This document shows, piece by piece, positions 1-6,527 of a stretch of DNA of 64,000 bases. Source of the stretch: Jidongwangia harbinensis (GTDB taxonomy: Bacteria > Actinomycetota > Actinomycetes > Mycobacteriales > Micromonosporaceae); NCBI RefSeq assembly GCF_020216025.1, contig NZ_JAIWNC010000005.1, forward strand, positions 62,001 through 126,000. The letters run 5' to 3'. Position numbers and translations under genes: made by a program. The notes beneath the pieces are model-generated. The model worked only from the letters and a program-made list of their open reading frames with translations. It had not been told where the DNA came from and searched no databases. Position 1 is the stretch's first letter; each line of letters opens with the position of its first letter.

Positions 1-22
1 GCAGAACGCGATGAGCGTCAGG

Positions 23-409
23 TCACTTGAGGGTGACCTTGGCGCCCTCACCCTCGAGCTTGGCCTTGGCGGCCTCGGCCTTCTCCTTGTTGACACCCTC
101 GAGGATCGCCTTCGGGGCGGCCTCGACGGCGTCCTTGGCCTCCTTGAGGCCCAGGCCGGTCAGCTCACGCACGACCTTGATGACCTGGATCTTCTTGCCG
201 CCGTCGCCCTCGAGGACGACGTCGAAGGAGTCCTGCTCCACGGCGGCCTCGGGGGCAGCGCCACCGGCCGCCGGGCCGGCCGCGACGGCGACCGGGGCAG
301 CCGCGGTGACCTCGAAGGTCTCCTCGAACTGCTTGACGAACTCGGACAGCTCGATCAGCGTCATCTCCTTGAACGCGTCGAGCAGCTCGTCAGTGCTGAG
401 CTTCGCCAT
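23..409 (-). CDS. rplL: 50S ribosomal protein L7/L12
   Basis: 128-residue stalk protein of the large ribosomal subunit, which recruits translation GTPases. It has the family layout: an N-terminal dimerisation helix (starts [13 protein letters not shown]), an Ala/Pro/Gly-rich hinge around residues 35-55, and a conserved C-terminal globular domain containing [21 protein letters not shown] chose the ATG at 409 rather than the TTG three codons upstream because an AGGAAAGG ribosome site lies 9 bases before it. It follows rplJ by 49 bases, the usual rplJ-rplL order, so L10 and L12 are co-transcribed. Identification is secure. Confidence 0.98.
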   Translation of the reverse strand: MAKLSTDELLDAFKEMTLIELSEFVKQFEETFEVTAAAPVAVAAGPAAGGAAPEAAVEQDSFDVVLEGDGGKKIQVIKVVRELTGLGLKEAKDAVEAAPKAILEGVNKEKAEAAKAKLEGEGAKVTLK

Positions 410-458
410 ATCTGGCAACCTTTCCTAGCTTTGATCAAAAAGTGTGTCGTCCGCGTCC

Positions 459-1004
459 TTACTCGGCCGCGGAACCGTCCTTCTCGCGCTTCTCCTGCAG
501 TGCGGCCGCCAGGCGCGCGACCTGCGACAACGGAGCCTGGAACAGGCCCGCCGCCTTGGTCAGGTTGCCCTTCATGGCGCCGGCCAGCTTGGCCAGCAGA
601 ACCTCGCGGGACTCGAGGTCCGCGATCTTGCTGACCTCGTCGGCCGAGATGGCCTTGCCCTCGAAGACGCCGCCCTTGATCACCAGGACCGGGTGGGCCT
701 TGGCGAAGGCCCGCAGGCCCTTGGCCGCCTCGACCGGGTCGCCGCTGACGAAGGCGAGCGCGGTAGGACCGGTGAACAGCGCGTCGAGGCCGTCGATGCC
801 CGCGTCGCTGGCCGCCCGCTTCGCGAGCGTGTTCTTCGACACGGAGTACTTGGTCTGGCCGCCCAGTGCCCGCCGCAGTTCGGTGAGCTCCGCGACGGTG
901 AGGCCGCGGTACTCGGTCAACACGGTGGCCGACGAGCTACGGAACTGTTCCGTGAGCTCGGCGACGGCAGTGGCCTTGTCGGCCCGGACCGGCTTGTCCG
1001 CCAT
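459..1004 (-). CDS. rplJ: 50S ribosomal protein L10
   Basis: 181-residue L10, the base of the ribosomal stalk to which L7/L12 dimers bind. The N-terminal domain ([20 protein letters not shown], then ELRRALGG and KNTLAKRAA) is typical, and the C-terminal helix ends in [12 protein letters not shown]. The start at 1004 is set by a GAGGAGG site six bases upstream; the open frame continues about 40 codons further, but that part overlaps the leader and does not resemble L10. Expression is probably autoregulated by L10-L12 binding to the leader RNA upstream. Confidence 0.98.
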   Translation of the reverse strand: MADKPVRADKATAVAELTEQFRSSSATVLTEYRGLTVAELTELRRALGGQTKYSVSKNTLAKRAASDAGIDGLDALFTGPTALAFVSGDPVEAAKGLRAFAKAHPVLVIKGGVFEGKAISADEVSKIADLESREVLLAKLAGAMKGNLTKAAGLFQAPLSQVARLAAALQEKREKDGSAAE

Positions 1005-1019
1005 GTCCCTCCTCTCAAT

Positions 1020-1240
1020 GCTCCGGCCGCCGGTCTGGCCGACGGGCCCGCACATGAGAAACGCCCCGGCGCAGGGCGCACGGGGCGGGACGGCGGCCGC
1101 GCACGGGGCGCAGACGCTGATCACGAACCGTTCTCCCTGCGCGGGTCGCCCGCATGCTGCGGGACCTTCGGCCGCGACCTCTGTCGAGAGGACGGAGGAG
1201 GCGGCGACCAGCGGTCTTTGGGTGGAACTTCAGCTAGTCA
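1020..1240 (-). ncRNA. Ribosomal L10-type leader RNA
   Basis: The roughly 315 bases between the ABC permease gene and rplJ have no credible gene but read, on the minus strand, as a G/C-rich structured leader. It includes an AAGACCGCTGGTCG segment, then CCGAAGGTCCCGC and a CGCAGGGAGAACGG segment, which resemble what I know of actinobacterial L10 leaders. In that family the leader binds L10-(L12)4 and represses translation of rplJL. The boundaries are approximate. The promoter should lie near 1240-1300, because the preceding ABC genes are separate in function. Confidence 0.6.
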
Positions 1241-1319
1241 GAGTACGCGGCCCCGCGCCCGTCGCCAAATCGGGCCGTGCCGGCGCTGGTGTATCGGTGC
1301 AGCGCTCCGGCGCCGGTGC

Positions 1320-2018
1320 CTAGGCGCGGCGGCGGCGCAGGACGGCGTAGCCGGCCAGCGCGGCGGTCGCCCAGCCCGCGGCCCACGCGGTCAGCAGCGT
1401 GAACCGGCCGAGGTCCGGCAGCGGAACCTCGGTGGCGGCGCGGGCGGTGGCCATCAGCGGCGGCGCCAGCCACGGGGCGACGGAGTCGCCCAGCCCCAGC
1501 ACGACGGCCAGCACCGCACCGAGCACCAGCACCGTGAGGCCGTTGCGGATGGTGCCGGTGACCGCGCGGCTGGCCAGCGCGCCCAGCGCCAGCGCCGCGA
1601 GCAGGGCGAGCAGGTGGGCCAGGACGCCCACGGCCACTCCGGTGGCGAGCGCCGGCTCGGCGGTACCGGGTAGCCGGTCCCGGATGCCGTGGAACGGCAG
1701 CGGCGCCAGCATCGCGGCGGCGCAGTACGCCACGCCCAGGATCGCGGCGGCGAGCAGGCCGGCGGACGCCTCGTGGCCGGCGCCGACCGCCAGGCGGGCC
1801 AGCCGGCGCTGCACGTCCGGTTCCGCGTCCAGCAGCAGCTTGGTCTGCCAGGCCAGCACCGGGAAGAGCATGACGGCGGAGTACCCGTATGCGGGGGCCG
1901 CTGCCGAGGAGCCGCCGCCGTAGATCAGGCCGAGGACGACCAGGCCGGCGATCAGCGGTGCCAGCGCCCGCCCGCTGCGCAGGAACGCGGCGATCCGCAT
2001 CCGGGTGAGCGCGATCAT
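1320..2018 (-). CDS. ABC exporter permease (ABC-2-like)
   Basis: 232-residue hydrophobic protein with about six membrane segments (for example residues 20-36, 45-60, 90-110, 125-150, 160-180, 205-225), ending in the basic tail RRRRA. Its ATG at 2018 overlaps the stop of the ATPase gene by four bases (ATGA), so the two form a translationally coupled half-transporter pair. The substrate cannot be read from sequence. The pair sits between rplA and rplJ, which are normally adjacent or nearly so, yet codon use and G+C match the surroundings. The fold is assigned from hydropathy and the ATPase partner rather than a specific motif. Confidence 0.8.
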   Translation of the reverse strand: MIALTRMRIAAFLRSGRALAPLIAGLVVLGLIYGGGSSAAAPAYGYSAVMLFPVLAWQTKLLLDAEPDVQRRLARLAVGAGHEASAGLLAAAILGVAYCAAAMLAPLPFHGIRDRLPGTAEPALATGVAVGVLAHLLALLAALALGALASRAVTGTIRNGLTVLVLGAVLAVVLGLGDSVAPWLAPPLMATARAATEVPLPDLGRFTLLTAWAAGWATAALAGYAVLRRRRA

Positions 2019-2764
2019 CGGGCCCGCCCGGCGGTGTCGTCGGCGTGCGGGTCGCGGATGCCGAGCACCCGGTGGCCGTCGGCGCGCAGCCGGGTCACCG
2101 TCTGGTCGGCTTCGGACCGGCGCACCGCCACCTCCACCACCACGTGGTCCGGGGCAGCGTCGTCGTCCGGGCGTACGGCGCCGTCGGTGACCTGCCAGCG
2201 GATCGCGTCCGGTAGCCCGGCGATCTCGCCCCGGTGGTCGCTGACCAGCACCGCTCCCCCGGCCGCGGTCACGTCGGCGACGAGTTCCGGGATCAGGGTG
2301 CGGGCCACCGAGTCGAGACCCTCCCACGGTTCGTCGAGCACCAGCAGGCCGGGCCGGACCAGCAGGGCCTGGGCCAGGCCGACCTTCTGGGCGGTGCCCT
2401 TGGACAGGTCGGCCAGCCGGGTGCCGCAGTGCTCGGTGAGCTTCAGCCGGTCCAGCCAACGCTCCACCTCGGCCGGTCCGCGCAGCCCGCGCAGCGCCGC
2501 CATGCGCTGGAGGTACTGCCCGGCGGTGAACGGCTGGTCGGCGGGGAACCGTTCCGGCACCCAGCCGACCACCGGCGGACGGTCCCGGACTGTGCCCCGG
2601 ACCGGGGTCAGGACGCCGGCCGCGAGCTGGAGCAGAGTGGACTTGCCGGCGCCGTTGCGGCCGAGCACCACCACGGTACGGCCGGGCGGTACCACCGCGT
2701 CCACGGCGCGCAGGGTCCAGCCGGCCCGGCGGCCGTACCGGAACCAGACCTGATCGAAACGCAC
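2015..2764 (-). CDS. ABC transporter ATP-binding protein
   Basis: 249-residue ABC ATPase. Walker A is GRNGAGKST (about residues 35-43), the signature is LSKGT (about 120-124, a degenerate LSGGQ), and Walker B is LLVLDEP (about 140-146), followed by a switch His in LVSDHRGE. The GTG at 2764 is preferred because GGGAGG lies 8 bases upstream and the longer frame would run back through the rplA terminator. It is co-translated with the permease. Single-domain ATPase plus single small permease fits ABC-2 exporters of drugs, lipids or peptides; the cargo is unknown. Confidence 0.9.
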   Translation of the reverse strand: MRFDQVWFRYGRRAGWTLRAVDAVVPPGRTVVVLGRNGAGKSTLLQLAAGVLTPVRGTVRDRPPVVGWVPERFPADQPFTAGQYLQRMAALRGLRGPAEVERWLDRLKLTEHCGTRLADLSKGTAQKVGLAQALLVRPGLLVLDEPWEGLDSVARTLIPELVADVTAAGGAVLVSDHRGEIAGLPDAIRWQVTDGAVRPDDDAAPDHVVVEVAVRRSEADQTVTRLRADGHRVLGIRDPHADDTAGRAR

Positions 2765-2787
2765 CGCCGCAGCCTCCCGGAAAGAAG

Positions 2788-2817
2788 AAAGGAGCCCCCG
2801 TCGCCGGAGGCTCCTTT
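2788..2817 (-). terminator. Rho-independent terminator after rplA
   Basis: Perfect 9-bp inverted repeat AAAGGAGCC / GGCTCCTTT with a 12-base loop, followed on the minus strand by a pyrimidine run CTTCTTTCC. It lies 21 bases past the rplA stop and just before the ABC ATPase ribosome site. It would end or attenuate the nusG-rplA transcript, leaving ABC expression to read-through or a weak promoter. Confidence 0.8.
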
Positions 2818-2837
2818 CCGTCGTATCGCGGCGCCGG

Positions 2838-3551
2838 TCAGGCGTCGGCACCCTCGCGGAAGTTCTTCACCACGTTCGGGTCGACGGGTACGCCGGGGCC
2901 CATGGTGGTGGTGACGGTCACCTTGCGGAGGTACTTGCCCTTCGCGGAGGACGGCTTGGCCCGCAGCACCTCGTCGAGCACGGCGGCGTAGTTGTCCACC
3001 AGCTGCTCCGCCGAGAAGGAGGCCTTGCCGATGATCATGTGCAGGTTCGAGTGCTTGTCCACCCGGAAGGTGATCTTGCCGCCCTTGATCTCGTTGACGG
3101 CCTTGGTCACGTCCATGGTGACGGTGCCGGTCTTCGGGTTGGGCATGAGACCACGCGGGCCGAGGATCCGGGCGATCCGGCCGATCTTGGCCATCTGGTC
3201 CGGGGTGGCGATGGCGGCGTCGAAGTCCAGCCAACCGCCCTGGATGCGGGCGACCAGCTCGTCCGTGCCGACCTCGTCGGCGCCGGCCGCGACGGCCTCT
3301 TCGGCCTTCGCGCCCTGGGCGAACACGATCACCCGGGCGGTCTTGCCGGTGCCGTGCGGCAGGTTGACCGTGCCGCGGACCATCTGGTCGGCCTTACGCG
3401 GGTCGACGCCCAGACGCATGGCGACCTCGACGGTGGCGTCGAACTTGGCCGGGTTCGTCTCCTTGGCCAGCTTGATCGCCTGCGCGGGCTCGTACAGCTT
3501 GTTGGCGTCGATCAGTTCGGCTGCCTTGCGGTAGCCCTTGCTGCGCTGCAT
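2838..3551 (-). CDS. rplA: 50S ribosomal protein L1
   Basis: 237-residue L1, the mobile L1-stalk protein that helps release deacylated tRNA. Characteristic segments are [15 protein letters not shown] at the N terminus, [38 protein letters not shown] and the C-terminal [17 protein letters not shown]. The ATG at 3551 has CAGGAG 8-9 bases upstream. Normally rplK lies immediately upstream; here nusG does, with a 66-base gap. Confidence 0.98.
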   Translation of the reverse strand: MQRSKGYRKAAELIDANKLYEPAQAIKLAKETNPAKFDATVEVAMRLGVDPRKADQMVRGTVNLPHGTGKTARVIVFAQGAKAEEAVAAGADEVGTDELVARIQGGWLDFDAAIATPDQMAKIGRIARILGPRGLMPNPKTGTVTMDVTKAVNEIKGGKITFRVDKHSNLHMIIGKASFSAEQLVDNYAAVLDEVLRAKPSSAKGKYLRKVTVTTTMGPGVPVDPNVVKNFREGADA

Positions 3552-3577
3552 GTTCTCGTACTCCTGTGGTTGATGGC

Positions 3578-3600
3578 GGGGCCGCGCGGTCCGCGGCCCC
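3578..3600 (-). other. GC hairpin in the nusG-rplA gap
   Basis: Perfect 9-bp stem GGGGCCGCG / CGCGGCCCC with a 5-base loop, inside the 66-base gap where rplK would be expected. There is no T-run, so a classical terminator is unlikely. It may be an attenuator, an RNA-processing site or a relic of the deleted rplK-rplA spacer. The function is a guess; only the inverted repeat is certain. Confidence 0.6.
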
Positions 3601-3617
3601 TCCCACTAGCGGTCTTG

Positions 3618-4346
3618 CTAGATCTTGGCGACCTGGTTGAAGTTCAGCTCGACCGGAGTCTCCCGGCCGAAGATGGACACCAGGACCTTCAGCTTCTGCT
3701 GGTCGGCGTTGATCTCGCTGATCGACGCCGGCAGCGACGCGAACGCGCCGTCGGTGACGGTGACGGAGTCGCCCACCTCGAAGTCGAGCACCCGAATCTC
3801 GGGCTTCGCCTTCTTCTCCTCGGCCTCGACGGCCGGGGCCAGCCACTTCAGCACCTCGTCCAGGGACAACGGCGCCGGCCGGTCGACCCGGTCGGTGGCA
3901 CCCACGAAGCCGGTGACCCCGGGCGTGTTGCGCACGCACGAGTACGACTCGGGGGTCAGATCCATCCGGACCAGGATGTAGCCCGGGAAGACCTTGTTCT
4001 GCACCTGGAGGCGCTTGCCGTTCTTGACCTCGACCTCTTCGCGGGTCGGCACCTCGACCTGGAAGATGTAGTCCTCCATGTCGAGGCTGGTGATCCGGGT
4101 CTCGAGGTTGGTCTTGACCTTGTTCTCGTAACCCGCGTACGAGTGCACCACGTACCAGTCGCCGGGTGCGTACCGCAGCTTCTGCCGCAGCTCCGCGACG
4201 GGATCGAAAACCTCCTCGACCTCGACGTCGGCCTCGGCCGTGGGCTCGGGGGTGCTGGCGGCCTCGACCGACTCGTCACCGTCCGCCGTGGCCTCCGACG
4301 ACTGCTCGTCGGTGGTCTCGCCGGTCTCGTCGTCGTACTCAGGCAC
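3618..4346 (-). CDS. nusG: Transcription termination/antitermination protein NusG
   Basis: 242-residue NusG. An acidic N-terminal extension (residues 1-55, rich in E/D/T, typical of actinobacteria) precedes the NGN domain ([20 protein letters not shown], then FPGYILVRM) and the C-terminal KOW domain ([16 protein letters not shown] ... LNFNQVAKI). It binds RNA polymerase and couples transcription to Rho or to S10. It starts at GTG 4346, 27 bases downstream of secE, forming the usual secE-nusG pair. Confidence 0.97.
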   Translation of the reverse strand: MPEYDDETGETTDEQSSEATADGDESVEAASTPEPTAEADVEVEEVFDPVAELRQKLRYAPGDWYVVHSYAGYENKVKTNLETRITSLDMEDYIFQVEVPTREEVEVKNGKRLQVQNKVFPGYILVRMDLTPESYSCVRNTPGVTGFVGATDRVDRPAPLSLDEVLKWLAPAVEAEEKKAKPEIRVLDFEVGDSVTVTDGAFASLPASISEINADQQKLKVLVSIFGRETPVELNFNQVAKI

Positions 4347-4373
4347 GCTTGCTCACTTCCATGAATGTCTGTA

Positions 4374-4763
4374 CTAGTCGCCGAACGTCCACAGGACGCC
4401 CTTGGCGAAGACGAAGTCCAGGCCGACCACGATCGCCGTCATGATCACCACGAAGGTGATCACGACGCCGGTGTAGGTCAGCAGTTCCTTCCGGGTCGGC
4501 CAGATGACCTTACGGAGTTCGCTGACGACCTCGCGGAAGAAACCACCAATGCGCCCGAAGAAGCCGCCACGGCGGACGCCCTTCTTCGAGGCAGGGCTGT
4601 CCGAGTTGGCCGTACGCTCGCGCACGGCGGTGCCGCCACCGCGGCTGACCGGCTCCTCGTCCTCCGCCACGACGTCGTCATCGGCGGCGTTCTCGTCGTC
4701 GGAGTAGACCTCGTCGTCGGGGCGATCGCCCGCGGCGTCGTCACCGGGTCGCTTCCTCGCCAC
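4374..4763 (-). CDS. secE: Preprotein translocase subunit SecE
   Basis: 129-residue SecE with a long acidic cytoplasmic extension (residues 1-65) followed by the conserved FFREVVSELRKVIWPTRKEL amphipathic helix and one membrane segment (TGVVITFVVIMTAIVVGLDFVF, written here only to mark the helix near residues 96-117). It clamps SecY in the translocon. The likely start is GTG 4763. It lies between tRNA-Trp and nusG, a conserved actinobacterial arrangement. Confidence 0.96.
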   Translation of the reverse strand: MARKRPGDDAAGDRPDDEVYSDDENAADDDVVAEDEEPVSRGGGTAVRERTANSDSPASKKGVRRGGFFGRIGGFFREVVSELRKVIWPTRKELLTYTGVVITFVVIMTAIVVGLDFVFAKGVLWTFGD

Positions 4764-4880
4764 TTCGCCCTCTTCCGTCGTCGGTGATTGTCGTCCGTCT
4801 CGGCGCCTGTCCCCGCGCCGGAGCGTGCTGACCGCCCACCGGCGGGCACGTCAATCCGGACTTTGAAGCAGTTCTGTGCG

Positions 4881-4953
<73 letters not shown>

Positions 4954-5045
4954 GTGCGGGTCCCACCCTCGGACACGAAGGCAGGGATCAGTTACCCCAC
5001 GGCGGACCAGTGTACGGGTACGCCGATGACTTTCCCAACCCGCCC

Positions 5046-5441
5046 CTACCTCTTGCGGATGGTCGCCTGCGCCATCGACAGAACCTTCTCGCCGTGGCAG
5101 GTCGCGGTCAGGGCGAGCTTGGTGAGCCCGTCGTCGGTGACGTCCTTGACCACCGCGGAGACCACCACCTCGGTGCCGGAGTCGGTGTCCGGCACCGGTA
5201 CCGGGCGGCTGAACCGCACGCTGAACTCCACCACGGCGTCCGCCGCGCCGGCCCAGCCGGTGACGGCCCGGCCCACCAGGGCCATCGTGTACATCCCGTG
5301 GGCGATCACCCCGGGCAGCCCGACCTGGGTGGCGATGCGCTCGCTCCAGTGGATCGGGTTGAAGTCGCCGGAGGCGCCGGCGTACCGCACCAGGTCCGCC
5401 CGGGTCACCCGGAAGGTCTGCGGTTCGAGGATCTCGCTCAT
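5046..5441 (-). CDS. MaoC-like dehydratase (HadB type)
   Basis: 131-residue hot-dog-fold protein with the hydratase-2 motif: YAGASGDFNPIHWSERIATQ holds the catalytic Asp/His pair, followed by GVIAHGMYTMALVGRAV. It matches the catalytic HadB subunit of the (3R)-hydroxyacyl-ACP dehydratase seen next to tRNA-Trp/secE in mycobacteria. Outside mycolate producers the substrate is uncertain (probably fatty acyl-ACP or -CoA). The start at 5441 overlaps the stop of the upstream subunit by four bases (ATGA). No third (HadC-like) subunit is present. Confidence 0.88.
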   Translation of the reverse strand: MSEILEPQTFRVTRADLVRYAGASGDFNPIHWSERIATQVGLPGVIAHGMYTMALVGRAVTGWAGAADAVVEFSVRFSRPVPVPDTDSGTEVVVSAVVKDVTDDGLTKLALTATCHGEKVLSMAQATIRKR

Positions 5442-5899
5442 GCCGTGCCTCCGTCTTCCGGGCCGCGCTGGACCAGCTTCGACCACACCGTCAGCACCGG
5501 CTCGCCGGCCTCGGTGGAGACGTCGGTGCGGGTGGTGAGGAAGTCGTGCCCGCCCCGGCTGGTGATGGACTCCACCGAGTTCACGCAGACCAGCGAGTCG
5601 CCGGCGACGACCGGCCGGACGTACGCGAACTTCTGGTCGCCGTGCACCACCCGGCTGTAGTCGATGCCCAGCGCGGGGTCGTCGACGATCTGCCGGCTCG
5701 ACGCCATGGTGATCACGACCGGGAAGGTGGGCGGGGCCACCACGTCGGCGTACCCGATCGCCCGGGCCGCCTCCGGGTCGTGGTACTCGCTCTCGGCGGC
5801 ACCGATGGCGGCGGCGAACTCGCGGATCTTCTCGCGACCGACGAGGTAGGGCGCGGTGGGTGGCCAGCTACGGCCGACGAAGGATGGGTCCAGAGGCAT
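5438..5899 (-). CDS. MaoC-like dehydratase N-terminal subunit (HadA type)
   Basis: 153-residue hot-dog-fold protein lacking the catalytic Asp-His motif, as in HadA (UPF0336) structural subunits: N-terminal VGRSWPPTAPYLVGREKIREF, then APPTFPVVITM and VVHGDQKFAYVRPVVAGD. It should pair with the downstream catalytic subunit to form a dehydratase heterodimer. It is separated from rpmG by a strong hairpin. ATG 5899 has only a weak CAGGG site upstream. Confidence 0.85.
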   Translation of the reverse strand: MPLDPSFVGRSWPPTAPYLVGREKIREFAAAIGAAESEYHDPEAARAIGYADVVAPPTFPVVITMASSRQIVDDPALGIDYSRVVHGDQKFAYVRPVVAGDSLVCVNSVESITSRGGHDFLTTRTDVSTEAGEPVLTVWSKLVQRGPEDGGTA

Positions 5900-5935
5900 G
5901 CCCTGAAACTACCGGCCCGGTGCCGGGAACGGCAG

Positions 5936-5968
5936 AAGCGGCGGTGACCGGAAAGGTCACCGCCGCTT
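5936..5968 (-). terminator. Hairpin between rpmG and hadA-type gene
   Basis: Perfect 14-bp inverted repeat (arms AAGCGGCGGTGACC / GGTCACCGCCGCTT) with loop GGAAA on the plus strand. It lies 21 bases past the rpmG stop and has no clear T-run. Stems like this serve as intrinsic terminators in high-GC actinomycetes. Confidence 0.75.
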
Positions 5969-5989
5969 CGCGAACGTCGAGGTACGCGG

Positions 5990-6157
5990 TCAGCGCGTCT
6001 CGCGGTGCAGGGTGTGCTTGCCGTCCCGGGGGCAGAACTTCTTCAGCTCGATGCGGTCCGGGTCGTTACGGCGGTTCTTACGGGTGATGTAGTTCCGGTC
6101 CTTGCACTCCGTACACGCCAGGGTGATCTTCGGACGGACGTCGGTCGCCTTGGCCAC
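5990..6157 (-). CDS. rpmG: 50S ribosomal protein L33 (55 aa)
   Basis: 55-residue L33 starting [18 protein letters not shown] and ending [17 protein letters not shown]; it starts at GTG 6157 behind an AGGAAGG site. The first zinc-ribbon pair CTEC is intact, but the second reads CPRD instead of CxxC, so only three of four cysteines remain. It is the first gene of the rpmG-had-trpT-secE run. Identification is secure from length and sequence; the zinc status is uncertain. Confidence 0.95.
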   Translation of the reverse strand: MAKATDVRPKITLACTECKDRNYITRKNRRNDPDRIELKKFCPRDGKHTLHRETR

Positions 6158-6247
6158 GGCGGGGTGCCTTCCTGCTCACGGATTCGTTCTCACGTCGGTT
6201 CTCTACCGGCATACCAGCGTAGACGCTCGCCACGCAGACATGCAAAG

Positions 6248-6270
6248 CGGGATCCCGGACAGGGATCCCG
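6248..6270 (-). terminator. Terminator after tRNA-Met
   Basis: Perfect 9-bp inverted repeat CGGGATCCC / GGGATCCCG with a 5-base loop, starting 9 bases past the tRNA-Met 3' end and followed on the minus strand by CTTTGC. It ends the Thr-Met tRNA transcript. Confidence 0.75.
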
Positions 6271-6278
6271 ACTTGGAG

Positions 6279-6351
6279 TAGCGGTGGCCGGACTTGAACC
6301 GGCGACACAGCGATTATGAGCCGCTTGCTCTGCCATCTGAGCTACACCGCC
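6279..6351 (-). tRNA. tRNA-Met (CAT), elongator type
   Basis: 73-base cloverleaf. The acceptor GGCGGTG pairs with CACCGCT (terminal G-U), the D-arm is AGCTCAGATGGCAGAGC, the anticodon loop CTCATAA gives CAT, and the T-arm is CCGGTTCAAGTCCGG. The paired first acceptor position and the absence of three GC pairs below the anticodon loop favour elongator Met over initiator; a CAT tRNA modified to decode AUA (Ile) is less likely. It lies 24 bases downstream of tRNA-Thr. Confidence 0.93.
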
Positions 6352-6375
6352 GCGCCAGGTTTCGCACCCGGTAAG

Positions 6376-6448
6376 AGCCCCCTTACGGAATCGAACCGTA
6401 GACCTTCTCCTTACCATGGAGACGCTCTGCCGACTGAGCTAAGGGGGC
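6376..6448 (-). tRNA. tRNA-Thr (GGT)
   Basis: 73-base cloverleaf. The acceptor GCCCCCT pairs with AGGGGGC, discriminator T. Anticodon stem TCTCC/GGAGA with loop ATGGTAA gives anticodon GGT, and the T-arm is TACGGTTCGATTCCGTA. It is the first gene of the Thr-Met pair, oriented like the neighbouring ribosomal cluster. Confidence 0.96.
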
Positions 6449-6527
6449 GCGCGCGATCTCTCGCGTGTTGCGCAGGGGTAAGAGTACACGGCGCCTGAGC
6501 CGGGGTGAAATCGGATCCCCCGGTGTG

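Noticed and set aside
3394-3939. A minus-strand frame of about 180 codons covering the nusG-rplA gap as a hidden rplK
   Set aside because: Its sequence has none of the L11 features (no PPKKK start, no conserved GQ-NP region) and it overlaps nusG and rplA in another frame.
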